Source: Adenophora triphylla var. japonica | Lineage: Eukaryota; Streptophyta; Magnoliopsida; Asterales; Campanulaceae | Direction of reading: 5' to 3' | DNA length: 64,000 bases | Assembly: GCA_022495995.1 (NCBI GenBank) | Contig: JAFEMH010004873.1 | Location: forward strand, 124,001 to 188,000 | Shown: positions 54,201 through 64,000 of the stretch, in pieces | Numbering within the stretch: the first letter of the stretch is position 1 | How the letters are laid out: every line of letters begins with the position of its first letter | The notes under the pieces: generated by a model | What the model was told of the DNA's origin: nothing | The model's database searches: none | The model's input: only the letters and a program-made list of their open reading frames with translations | Program-made: the position numbers and the translations under genes

Positions 54201-55303
54201 TTGATAAGATGTGGGAGAGGGAAGAAATGGAAAGGATATGGACTCGCGCAAGTTTATAATTATTGTTCAAGTAGAAAACGATGTCTTTTAGAAGTTCTAG
54301 AAACGGTTGGAAAAGGATAAGCCTTCTTTTTTCACAATCTAAAACTCAAATGGGAACCTAAGGACATACCATTCAAAATATAACAAATGAATTGTATAAA
54401 AATTAATAATAGTCAATAATACCAATACAAGACCAAAGCTTTATGGAGCGGACGAGTAGACCAAATTTCTGGGAAAAATTCGGCAGCATGACGGGTATTT
54501 CTGAAGAATTTCAAGAAAAAATCCGGCATGACCTCTCGTCGATACACGTTGGCACTACAGCATGATCTCTTGTCGAAATCATGTTGTAATGGCAACATGC
54601 CATACGTGCTAGGTTGCGTAGGTATTATAGCCTATGATTAAAATTCATACAATTTATTTTAGTATATTTGAAATGGTGAATAAAACACAAACCGTTTAGG
54701 GTAGGCTTAAAAAAGTGTGATCCAACCTAGGGTGCATCTAGGGTGCCAGGATTGATATCAGGCGCTCAAACGTAGGCGACATACATCACCATCCGCGATG
54801 CCGTCGATCGCTCCAAAATGGGATCTAGAACTAGTGAGGTAGTGTGCGGTTGACTATGTTACATTATTGAGAAAAAGATTTTTTTATGTATTTTTTTTAT
54901 TTTGAAAGAGATTGATAAAGGAAAAACACCACTCACACCAGAAACCAACAGGGTACAATAATCAACATCACAATCCGATCAAGGGACTGCCCTCAATCAA
55001 AACCTGAACACCTCTGCATACTGGCCAACTGTGTCGCGGGACACAGGACAGAGCTGGCACGCTCTGTCGCATGACTTGGCAAGCCAGATTTCCAGAATCC
55101 AAAGCAATAACAATAACCATCCCCATCATGGCAAGGACTCATGATCATAGCCTCAGCACACCAAAATAAGACAAACAGAAGCATGGCAAGCAAATAGAGC
55201 ACAAAAGATGCACACATAAAGTCACAAACACGTAACACAAGTGAATATAAAGGATGTTAGAAAGAACGAAAGCTTGAGCCACTATTTGAAAACAAGTTTT
55301 AAG
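54201..55303. other. Non-coding sequence, partly leader of the family D element
   Basis: No gene is seen. 55027-55080 holds GTGTCGCGGGACAC and CTGTCGCATGAC, palindromes shared with LTR D and the Copia leader. The part next to the primer site should be the D leader; the rest is unassigned, with an AACATGATTTCGAC-rich palindromic stretch near 54545-54600. Confidence 0.4.
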
Positions 55304-55323
55304 TCCCCAGCAGAGTCGCCACT
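55304..55323 (-). other. Primer binding site, tRNA-Arg type (family D)
   Basis: Minus strand TGGCGACTCTGCTGGGGACT, identical to 6625-6644, one base inside LTR D. Confidence 0.88.
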
Positions 55324-55324
55324 G

Positions 55325-56736
55325 AACGTACGCCCCCGTTTCGCATGCAAAAATGCACGGGAGGTTTGAAAATGGTTTTTTAGAAAAAGGAGACGGAACA
55401 TACAAGCGCGATTTAGAAATTTGAGAGTCGCCACTCCATTTTTAAAGGAAAACTTTGAAAAACCTTTTGAAAAGAGAAATATGGGTTCGGGGGTCAGGTT
55501 ACGTTTTGGGAAGAACGAGAAGTTCACTTAAAATGCCTCACAACGAGTCTTTAAAATCTAACATCCATAATAGTCAACAAGTGTGTGCCATGTGTGAGAC
55601 AAAATAGAATAAATGCATTTTTATTGATAAAATGAGATGATTACATCTTGTGAACCACTTTGAGCGGGGGGCCACATCCCGAATAAAATTGATGAACATG
55701 TTACAACTGAAAGAGGAACTTCTGTAGAACGGCTAACTGTGTCGCGGGACATGGGACATAACCTGGCTAAGTGTGTCGCGTGACACAGGACTTAGCCTGG
55801 CTAAGTGACACAGGTAGCTACCTGCAGAGGCTTTACAAATTTTTATTACAGAATCAATAAACCAACATCAATATCAAATTACATCACATATGTATGCTAG
55901 AGATCACAGAGATCAATTTTTAACACTCAAGAGAGTATGGATATGATTGATCCATACTCATCTTGATGATCAAACCAAAACATAACAAAATAGCATGCCA
56001 TAACATGAAACAATGAATGATTCGCAGAATCAAAGATTTAAACAGAGATATCGCGGTCAGAATTCAAAACTAATCATGTCAGATTAAGCATAATGAACAG
56101 ATTATGCATGTAGATTGCATGTAAATTGCATGAAGGAGCAAGGAAAAAAGAGAAGGAGAGGGAGAGATTGCATTACCCATGTAGACCACATGTCCTATAA
56201 CAAGTTAGGTATAGGAATCTTCAGAGATCAGCTTCAGGAGCAGATTTGAACTCAGATATGTATGAGAAAGAGAATTGTGTGTGAGAGAGAGAATTGGTAT
56301 GAGAGAGAGAGAGATTTTGTGTGTGTGTTTGTGTGTTTACTGTGTGTTTACGCTCATTTTGGCAGAGTAACACTAAGTTGGTGAAAGAGGGATCCAGAAA
56401 TGGGAGGAGGAGGCCTTGCTTTATAGCTTCATGGAAATGGCCAAGTGTGTCGCACGACTTTGCGTTTTAATTTTCCAATGGCACGCTTTGTCGCGGGACA
56501 GCATGAGCCAGGACTGCTTTTGGTGCCAAATAACTGCCCTGGAACCTTCCTTGAGTAATTCCTTATAGGTCCAAAAACATGTATTAATGCCCTATAAGTA
56601 CTATCTCATTAAAGAACTAACGGAAAGTCCTCGGCAGTTCTGGAATAAAATATAAAATGTACCAAAATGCCCCTGGTGCACTTTTTATTGTGTAAAAGGC
56701 ACTGTACTGATCGCGAGTTGGATTGGGGTACTCACA
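55325..56736 (-). repeat. LTR of family D (1412 bp)
   Basis: Minus strand starts TGTGAGTACCCCAATCC and ends GGGGGCGTACGTTCA. A polypurine tract lies before its start and a primer site after its end, so this single LTR faces an element interior on both sides. TTTGAGAGTCGCCACTCC (55419-55436) and GGGTTCGGGGGTCAGGTTA (55484-55502) are shared with LTR E (TTTTGAGAGTCGCCACGCC, GGGTTCGGGGGTCAAGTTA), so D and E are related. GA and GT microsatellites lie at 56296-56345. Confidence 0.85.
56419..56505 (-). promoter_or_regulatory. LTR D promoter: TATA box and GTCGCGNGAC palindromes
   Basis: TATAAAG on the minus strand at 56425-56419. Upstream are GTGTCGCACGAC (56446-56458) and TTGTCGCGGGACAG (56489-56502). 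Further copies lie downstream at 55738-55752 and 55771-55789 (GTGTGTCGCGTGACACAGG). Confidence 0.6.
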
Positions 56737-57923
56737 GTAGCCCCTCGACAATGTTACTTATGGAAGAAGTGGGGCTGTCGACAAGAAAGGATCCCAAGCC
56801 TAACGAACGGCCGGTGGGAAAAGGAAAGACCAAAGTGGTCAAATGGCTGGACCTTTTGGGAAAGGATTCCTACGTATCCCTAAGTGGGAATCAAGCCAGA
56901 TCGTCTATGGGGTCACACCCTCTAGGGGGAGCGGTCACCCCTATAACAGTGGTAAATTTGAATTTCTGTCTATGGTTTGCGGTCACACCCTTTTAGGGGG
57001 TGCTGGCCCCTTATTCTGTGTAGACTTGGGCCTCTTCTATTCAGACAAACTTCTGGAGGCCATAACTTTTTCATACGGTATCCGTTTTTGGTGTGCCATA
57101 TATCATTGGAAAGGTAATGATGAGAACTTTTAAGTGGGAAGTTTTTACATGGTCACACCCTTATTGTTCTTATTTTTTCCTTCTTTCTTCCTTGCTACTC
57201 TGTCTCATCCCTTTTGCACTCTTTAATTCCACAAACCATGACCTTTTACTTCTTCACTGTAATCATAAAACAATCCAAAATTCCATTAAAACACTAAAAT
57301 ATCGCAAGGTTGAACACCAAATAAGTCCAAAAAGTATATCATTTCGATGTGTGAAAACACATCCGTCAAATACTTTAACCCAACATGAGTACTTTAAACC
57401 ATCAATATCTAAACAAGTCGATTTGTATTTAAATTGATCCAAAACCAAAAAAAATAAATGATTTCCCGAACCTTAATAATCAAGAAACGGAGGTGTAGAA
57501 CAAACATATTCAGCTGATTTTGTCCCAAAAAATCAAATAAGTCCAAGCTCTAGCAAAAAAAATTAAGACCCAAAATTAATTAAGGATAGTCCAATCAAGC
57601 TTCATGCCTTGATCAACAAATCTGGCAACTCACAATTTCCAAAACCTTAAATTCCATTTCCTCAATACTTGTTATGTTCTTGATCAGAATCGATCATCGC
57701 TCTTTCAAGATTCAATCAACTCTGTGATTTCCGATTTGGGGGAAAATAGGAGGCCCTTAGAGAATTTGGGCCATGTGCTACAGGCATCCTTGCACATGCC
57801 CATAGCCATGCCTGATAGGGTCAGTTAGGTTGGGGAGGAAATAATTGTCTTGTTCGATGGGGCGGACATGGTTGGTGGAAGATGAAGATGGAATGAGATG
57901 GTGTTTTGTTATGATCTAACTTA
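56737..57923 (-). other. 3' region of a family D element, with polypurine tract
   Basis: On the minus strand TGTCGAGGGGCTAC (56750-56737) precedes the LTR. The conserved box GGCTTGATTCCCAC then TTAGGGATACGTAGG lies at about 56897-56865. GGTCACACCC is repeated at 56910, 56932, 56981 and 57151. Near 57050 the plus strand has GGAGGCCATAACTTTTTC, an LTR motif also in LTR B. No gene is seen; 57240-57920 is unassigned. Confidence 0.55.
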
Positions 57924-59090
57924 GTGTAAGTACCCAAATCTGGCTCATGCCTTCCGGTTAAGTTTCCCAACAATTCCCCGAACTTTCCTAAAGTTTAGGG
58001 GCAATTCCGAAACTTTCCCAAACCTTCCGAGGAGCGAAGGACTTGTTAGGAATTAAAATACCACGAAGTCCCTCGCTGGAAAAGACCTTCTAGAATGCCA
58101 CCTTGCATGGTTCTAGAAATAGGCTGAGTCACTAATGGATAAGACCGCACGGCTTCATTAGCCAAAGGTTACAGCCGCACGACTTCATTAGCCATCACCA
58201 AACTGCCTATAAATAGAGGCCTCCTCTACCCATTTTGGAATATAATTTTTGGCACTGTTACTCTGCCAAAATACAGTCACAAACTTTCAGAGAAATAAAG
58301 CCTCCCAAAATCACCTCCCTCCTCTCCAAAATCCCTCCAAAGTTGATCCTTCCTTAGGCAATCTTCAAGGGAGATAGAGGAACACGACCATTGGTAACCT
58401 CTCCTCCTCTTCTCTTTAAAATATACTTGTCATACTTGCTATATTGATCTTTGCTATTTATATTCTATCTACTTGGTTTATATTTGATTTGTTGCTATAA
58501 AAATCAAGTCTTTAGTCATGTAGATCATAATACCCCCATTCCCCTATCACATGGGATTCATGGAGGATCCTTCCCAAGGATGAACAATAAGACCTCAAAT
58601 GGCTTGTTCTAGGGTGGATCTCTCACATGATGATGTGAAAATAGCATCTTTTTCATGTAAAAATGTCATCTTGTACATTAAAAATGTCATCTTTATTCAT
58701 GAATGTCATCCCCTTCCCATAGACCTTGCTTCCAAGGATTGTCCACCTAAATGGTTCTTAAAGGACATAGGAAAGCCATAAAGGTCCTCCCTTTATATTC
58801 ATAGTCTTAGCTTGCATCATGTTCATTACATATACATTCCCCATGTCCCTCATGGTTGGATCACTCTCCAAGGATTGCCTAGTGACCTTCATAAGGCACA
58901 AAAAGGCATAGGATGAGTATAAAGATCCAATCTTTATACCCCTCCCTTAGTCCCCTTTGGAATTTGAAGCATCTCTTGGTGTGTAATGATGTAAAGGTCC
59001 TATTTTTACATCATTTCCTCCACATAAAGATGCCATAGCCGGAAATCCATTTAGAAAAGGATGAACTTGAGCCCCTACATCTCCGATCAT
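57924..59090 (+). repeat. LTR C, plus strand, right end unclear
   Basis: Starts TGTAAGTACCCAAATCTGG, nearly the same as the start of LTR B (TGTAAGTACCCAAATCCGG). A TATA box (CCTATAAATAGAGGCC, 58208-58215) lies 285 bases in. The remainder is non-coding with repeated AATGTCATC (58660-58710). It ends somewhere between about 59082 (CCCCTACA) and 59099, where Copia sequence begins. CTTAG flanks both sides (57919-57923 and 59100-59104) but the end does not read CA, so a solo LTR is only possible. Confidence 0.55.
58140..58215 (+). promoter_or_regulatory. Upstream duplication and TATA box of LTR C
   Basis: Two tandem copies of CCGCACGGCTTCATTAGCCA-like sequence (58147-58166 and 58174-58194, the second with CACGAC) stand directly before TATAAATA at 58208. 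The CGCACGACTT core resembles the GTCGCACGACTT of LTR D. Confidence 0.55.
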
Positions 59091-60134
59091 CATAAGTTCC
59101 TTAGGCTAATACAGCAACTCTTGCTCCATTCCCCACACGTAGGTCCACTTCACCTTCGTTAAGCATTCTTCTGTTCTTTAGACCCTGCACATTTAAACAA
59201 ATGTGAGTTCCACATCCGGTATCCAATACCCAAGAACTAGAAGTAGATAGGAATATATCTATAACAAAGATACCTGAAGTCAAAGCAACTCCTTTGCTCT
59301 TCTTCAGTGCTTCCTTGTATTTTGTGCAGTTTCTCCTCCAATGTCCAATCTCATTGCAATGGAAGCAGACTGCGTCCTCTTGGGACTTAGGCTTAGCCTC
59401 TTTAGGCTTGCCAGCCTCTTTGGGTTTGGCAACATTTGCCTTAGGATTAGCAACCTTTGCCTTTCCCTTACCCTTGAAACCCTTTCCCCTTGTTAACCAT
59501 CAGCACTTGATCGGTTTTCTTCTCGACAATATTGGTTTCCGCAGTGTTCAACATTTGAACTAACTCAGAAAGGTTTATATTCATTCCACCCATGTTATAA
59601 TGCATTATAAAATTACTAAAACTTTTGGGCAATGAATTCAATATTATGTCGGTAGCCAACTCTTGGCTAATTGGAAAACGGAGCCTTTCAAGATGCTCAA
59701 TGTGGCCCTTCAACTTAAGAGCATGGGGACCAACAGCTTGTCCTTCACTCATCTTGCATGAGGTCAAGACCTTAACTGTGTTGTACCTTTCTTGCCTAGC
59801 TTGAACTTGGAACATTTCCATCAGTCGATTGTTTAGATCAACTATCCCCAAAATGTCAAGATCCTTCTGAAGGTTCTTGCACATGGCGGAGAGCATTGAG
59901 GCATCCAACATCTCGTAGAGTCACGCTTGTGCTTCAAATATTGATCCTTCAACGCCCTAGTAGCATTGGCGAAGGGTTCAGGTGGAATAGGTTCCTCGAG
60001 AACGTGCTTTTTTCTCTTGCCTGAGAACAATTCTCACGCTACGGATCGAATCCATATAGTTTGTACCATTCTCTTCCAACTTCTCCTTCTCAAGGAGAGA
60101 TTCGTAGTGACGGATGATTATTGTTTGATGCCAT
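59091..60134 (-). pseudogene. Ty1/Copia gag and start of protease, truncated
   Basis: The probable start is ATG at 60134 (MASNNNHPS). Frame changes give YESLLEKEKLEENGTNYMDS then RIVLR, and in frame 59911-59468 DLNNRLMEMFQVQARQERYN, LKGHIEHLERLRFPISQELA, DIILNSLPKSFSNFIMHYNM, the UBN2-type gag. A zinc knuckle CFHCNEIGHWRRNC (about 59370-59329) and the protease site WVLDTGCGTHIC (about 59242-59207) follow. The sequence ends after GNGARVAVLA, with LTR C beyond; integrase and RT are absent. Gag forms the particle, and the protease would process it. Confidence 0.9.
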
Positions 60135-61507
60135 TTATTCTACAAAAAGATATACATAAAATATGAACACATATAAGTAAACATATCATATGAGAAGTAT
60201 AATGCATTTACATAAAAATCTCCCACTAAATTATACACATTCCAATGCAAATAAGCATAATATACATTTAATGGGCTAAGATCCAACTTTAATTTAATTT
60301 CAAGTTTGCTATGGCAAACCGCTCAAAACTAAATTAATTAGGTAGAAACATCAATCATATCACATATATGACTCTTAGATCTTTTATGAGATTTATTCAA
60401 GGCATCATATGTCTAGGCATATTTCAATCTCATCTTATGCCTTGGGTCTAAAACCATTTTGATAACCCAATTAAGTTCATTCACTTTAAACGTATAGGAA
60501 CCACCATTTCCTCATCTTACTCGCATTCGAATAGAATTAAAGTACCTTGCTATGGCAAGCCCACCGAAAACTATCCGAATGGTCTCAAGTGTTTTAATCA
60601 TGAATTGGCATAAAGAACTTAAAAGTTAAATGAAGGTTCTTTAAAGTAGATTATAAGCATATCAGCAAAGATAGTCATAACTGTGCACCAGGTAAGTTCC
60701 CAGGAAGATAGGTGAGCCACGAGGACTACTTAAGTACCAAATCTCTCCTTCGACAGAACTTTCCTAGACATGCACAATCAGAAATCAGCTCTGATTTTGC
60801 AACATAATCAATACCTTTTATAAACAATCAATTTCCTTTTAGACTTTGCGTTAATATGACTTGTTTCTATAAACAATCATAAACCAAAATCTTAATGTTT
60901 CAATCTAAACATTTAGGAAATCATAATACAATGTTTCAACTAAACATCTAAAATTCTTAATACATAAGAACACATAATTCATGCATCGCAACAATTAATA
61001 AAATCATATTTTAATTAACTAAGCATGCATAATCAATGAATTAATCTAGCATAGCCCTATAAAATTGATTTCCATAAATTTATAGCATCCAGATTAATAC
61101 ATAAACATATCATATTGTAAACACATTCACAGATTAATAGGATTGTTCAACAAACTGATTCTGCCCAGATTGGGCTTGTTTTGTCGCGTGACAAAGACTC
61201 CCAGAGTCCTGATTTATCGCACGACCTAGAGAGGACATCAGCCATGATCTGTCGCGTGACATAGACCTACCATGTCGCGTGACACCATGAAGCCAGATGC
61301 AGATTTGCAGAATTCAATCAATTCTAAATCACAGAGCAATTAAATCATGCAAACGACTTTTAACAGATTTAATTCAATATCAATAGAACACGATTTAGGC
61401 ATATTGTTTCAAAAACAATCAATCTATCACATACATAACATGCAAAAGAACATATAAACAATTTATATTACCTTTCTAGCATGTTAATTCAAACTTAATC
61501 ATACGAA
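60135..61507 (-). other. Long leader of the Copia element
   Basis: About 1.37 kb of A/T-rich non-coding sequence between primer site and gag. 61180-61290 holds four GTCGCGTGAC-type palindromes (TTGTCGCGTGACAA, TATCGCACGAC, CTGTCGCGTGACATAG, ATGTCGCGTGACACCAT), the same motif as in LTR D. No gene is seen. Confidence 0.7.
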
Positions 61508-61523
61508 CTTGGCTCTGATACCA
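61508..61523 (-). other. Primer binding site, tRNA-Met type (Copia)
   Basis: Minus strand TGGTATCAGAGCCAAG, the standard Copia primer site for initiator tRNA-Met, two bases inside the LTR. Confidence 0.95.
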
Positions 61524-61525
61524 CT

Positions 61526-62921
61526 TGTTGGGTTTTATGGGTCCATGCGCAGCGGAATTAAGCATCTAAATAACACAAAACCCAAGAGCCTAGGATCCAT
61601 TCTATACAATTAAATTGAAACCTATGAGATAGAAATAACCAACCTTGAACGCTTTCCGTTCTTGAGCTATCGAATGATTTGATTATGTGATTTCAAATCA
61701 CAAATTTCGTTCTTGATTGCCTTGAACTCTAGGCCCTTGATCGATGAACGAGCGAAGACCCTCTTTCGGTATCCACACACCTTTGAATGAACCAAGAAAA
61801 GCTTCTTGAAGATTGCTAGATCTCTTAAACCTATAGGAAGAATATTGAGAGTATATGTTATGAATTTCTTTTCGGAAATTTTGGATAGCTTTTTTAGAGT
61901 ACGTGTTGCTATATTTATACTACCTTAGTACCAATATTTGTTTCCTAATCAAATTAGGAAACCCAGGTCAAAAAATACCTCTTTGTGGTCTTAAGAGTGT
62001 GCAGCACTGAGCCGGACGAGTCCATGGACTAGTTACGTCGCGCGATACTTTAAGTCACGTAAGGTTTCTCTCAATCATTCTTCCTACTGGTTTATTTCCA
62101 ATTCATTCTAGTTGTGTGTGACCCAATAGGATTACATTATGTTGGCAATGAGCTCGATCATATCAACTATCATAAGACATAAAGCGGATTCTAGCAAGCC
62201 ATTATGTCTACCCAAAATAATGTAACGTAAGAGTTCCACGTTTCCAATGAGTACACTTCCATTTCTCCACTTTGTCTCCACGATGTTATATTGAACACAG
62301 GAGAAGTCATGGTCCTCGTCAACTTGTCTTTGTTCAATGCTTTCTCGATTCAAGTATAATGATAATCAATCGCATTGGGGTATAGGCCAATACACTTTCA
62401 TCACTATCAGCTCAAATGAGGGAGCCCAAGCCAAAAAACATCTCTCTTTCGAAGGGACAAATTCCATCTTGACTTATCATCCTTCCCATCATGAATCGAT
62501 CATGCCAAAGATAGCCTTTATAGATATCGTGTTAAGATAACCAGTTTGACTAAAATCAAACATGACTTTCATCATATGTAAGGTCATGATAATCTCAGGT
62601 CTAGGGACTAAATGAAGTGACCTTCATGAGATTTAATTATGACATTCGACCATGACATAAATCACATGCGGGTCAAAGTCCAGTCACTTGTTCTCTAACA
62701 AGTACCCATAAAATTTAATGTGCATCTCTATGCATATAATCATCATATGATTATCCATTAACATTTATACTAATTATTCTCTTAATAATTAGGGACGGAG
62801 ATTATTACGAGACAAAATATGCAAAACATATAATAATCAAATGATAAACTTCTCACATAATAATAAATAATGTAAACACATAAGTCTATCAACTATAGGC
62901 TACTAGGGCATAACACTAACA
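61526..62921 (-). repeat. 5' LTR of the Copia element (1396 bp)
   Basis: Minus strand starts TGTTAGTGTTATGCCC and ends CATAAAACCCAACA. TATAAATA on the minus strand lies at 61919-61912; upstream, at about 62036-62047, is ACGTCGCGCGAT, a CpG-rich palindrome-like site. The 3' LTR is not in the window. Confidence 0.88.
61912..62047 (-). promoter_or_regulatory. TATA box and upstream CpG motif of the Copia LTR
   Basis: TATAAATA at 61919-61912 (minus). The only CpG-dense upstream site in this A/T-rich LTR is ACGTCGCGCGAT near 62036, about 120 bases upstream. Confidence 0.45.
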
Positions 62922-64000
62922 CTTTGCTGACCAGCCCTGCAGTCTCTAACCATGTCCAAAAGGCCAACATGGAAGACCCCTACGGACTCGGCGGTGAACA
63001 GAGCGAGAACACACGAGAGGATAAAGGCATCCTTAGCCACCGGAGTCGTAGCCATATCAGGAGATCCAAACACCGCCCGGGATATCGAGAAGGTCAATCC
63101 TGTCGGGGGCTACCATCATCCCCTCAGGCCTCTTCCGAGAAAAATTTCAGAAAAGATGCCAGCTTTACAGCCTGAGGCACGTCTCCGGTCGAAGGGACTC
63201 GATACGGCCTCAATTTCTGGACCCCCAATCAATGCCTTGAAGTCTTCAAAGGTCGGGACGATTTCATTGTAAGAAAAAGCATTAAACGTGTCTCCGGACG
63301 TCCCAAAGCCTCTGTTGTGGCTCTTAAAAAGGATTGTCAGGCGGGAGATCCTTCAAATGCCATAAAGACTTGATCTTGAAGGTGGTATCGAATAGCCCCT
63401 TATTGGATTGAAAGTTGTGTCTCATCCAAGATTGAAGATCGAGAAAGAAAACGGTCTCTCGTCCCCTTTTGAAATCGACGGGTTTCTCCATGGCAAATGA
63501 TCAAAGTTGGTGATTTTTGGTCAAGAAATGTGCTCACAGGATCCCAGATTGGAACAAGTCTAGGGTGAAAATAGGAAATGAAAAGGCCAAGCCTTGATTT
63601 TATTTGAAAAAAACTAGTTCGAGACAGAACTCCCGGCCCAGCACGGCTTCTTTTGCCCGGGGACCTAGGCGGATGCGTCTTTTGCTAGCTGCGGGAAAAT
63701 TTTGCGGCGGCTCTTCTTCTTCTTAGAAGTGGAATTCTCACCCCACTTTCTCAATAAAACCTGTATAAAAACATATCCGAGCACCATTCATGCAATCATA
63801 TATCATCACAAACTGTTTTGTGATTTCAGCCCCATTGTTCAAGCAAAAAAGCTGCCCCGAGGCTCAAGGAATATGCAAATTCATATAAGCATTTGATAAG
63901 AAAAGCAATTAAAATACCATTACATTGTCTTCGCCTCCTTGGCGCCTTAATAAAATGAAAATAAACAAATTGTGCATAAAAGTGTTCATTGTTTGTTTCT
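62922..64000 (-). other. Unrecognised decayed coding-like sequence
   Basis: Codon-like GC-balanced sequence, unlike the A/T-rich Copia LTR beside it. On the minus strand a piece near 63490-63330 reads MEKPVDFKRGRETVFFLDLQ and continues RHNFQSNKGLFDTTFKIKSL; another, 63097-62950, reads SPDMATTPVAKDAFILSCVL and VFHVGLLDMVRDCRAG. These could be one degraded frame of a larger gene, with several stops between them. I do not recognise the family. CTTTG at 62922-62926 would be the Copia target duplication. Confidence 0.35.

Noticed and set aside
57919..59104. CTTAG on both sides of LTR C as a target duplication of a solo LTR
   Set aside because: The sequence before the right CTTAG does not end in CA and may include Copia sequence, so the match could be chance; the boundary is left open.

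Overview
The window is plant nuclear DNA made almost entirely of transposable elements and tandem repeats; I see no intact host gene. The evidence for a plant is: a CACTA transposon end, degenerate TTTAGGG telomere-type repeats, a plant L1-type LINE with an RNase H domain, Ty3/Gypsy elements of the Tat/Ogre type (primer site matching tRNA-Arg) and Athila type (primer site matching tRNA-Asp), a Ty1/Copia element (primer site matching tRNA-Met), and plant-mobile-domain genes carried inside a retrotransposon. The species cannot be named from this.

Layout. 193-1290: CACTA end with about 60-bp subterminal repeats. 1293-1369: telomere-like repeats. 1370-6320: decayed LINE on the minus strand. 6320-9182: Tat-type remnant on the minus strand (leader, primer site, 521-bp LTR, integrase, RNase H, end of RT). 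9183-25388: a 16.2-kb satellite of a 58-bp unit, each unit a diverged dimer of two 29-bp halves, with higher-order duplications in its right part. 25389-31516: plus-strand Tat-type element B, which keeps gag/protease but has a run of nine different minisatellites where RT, RNase H and integrase should be. Its LTR (31517-32086, continuing 48552-49963) was split by element E (32087-48546, minus strand), a complete 16.46-kb insertion with 1087-bp LTRs and a CCCTC target duplication. E carries broken gag-pol and two genes in antisense orientation (34361-36880 plant mobile domain; 37370-38790 DUF7745-like). 50061-53540: truncated Athila element. 53541-57923: another Tat-type LTR (D) with remnants on both sides. 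57924-59090: LTR C. 59091-62921: truncated Copia element. 62922-64000: unrecognised decayed coding-like sequence.

Two patterns cut across element families and are the main leads. First, the monomers of most of the tandem repeats here (58-bp satellite, most blocks in B, the 3' repeats of E, the U5 repeats of LTR B, the CACTA repeats) contain a short inverted repeat able to form a stem-loop, and in several families both arms change together while pairing is kept. Second, most of the LTR promoters (G, E, F, D, Copia, and more weakly C) and one antisense-gene promoter have CpG-containing palindromes or inverted repeats within roughly 30-270 bp upstream of a TATA box, with a different palindrome in each family. 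Both patterns were found by eye and need statistical testing.
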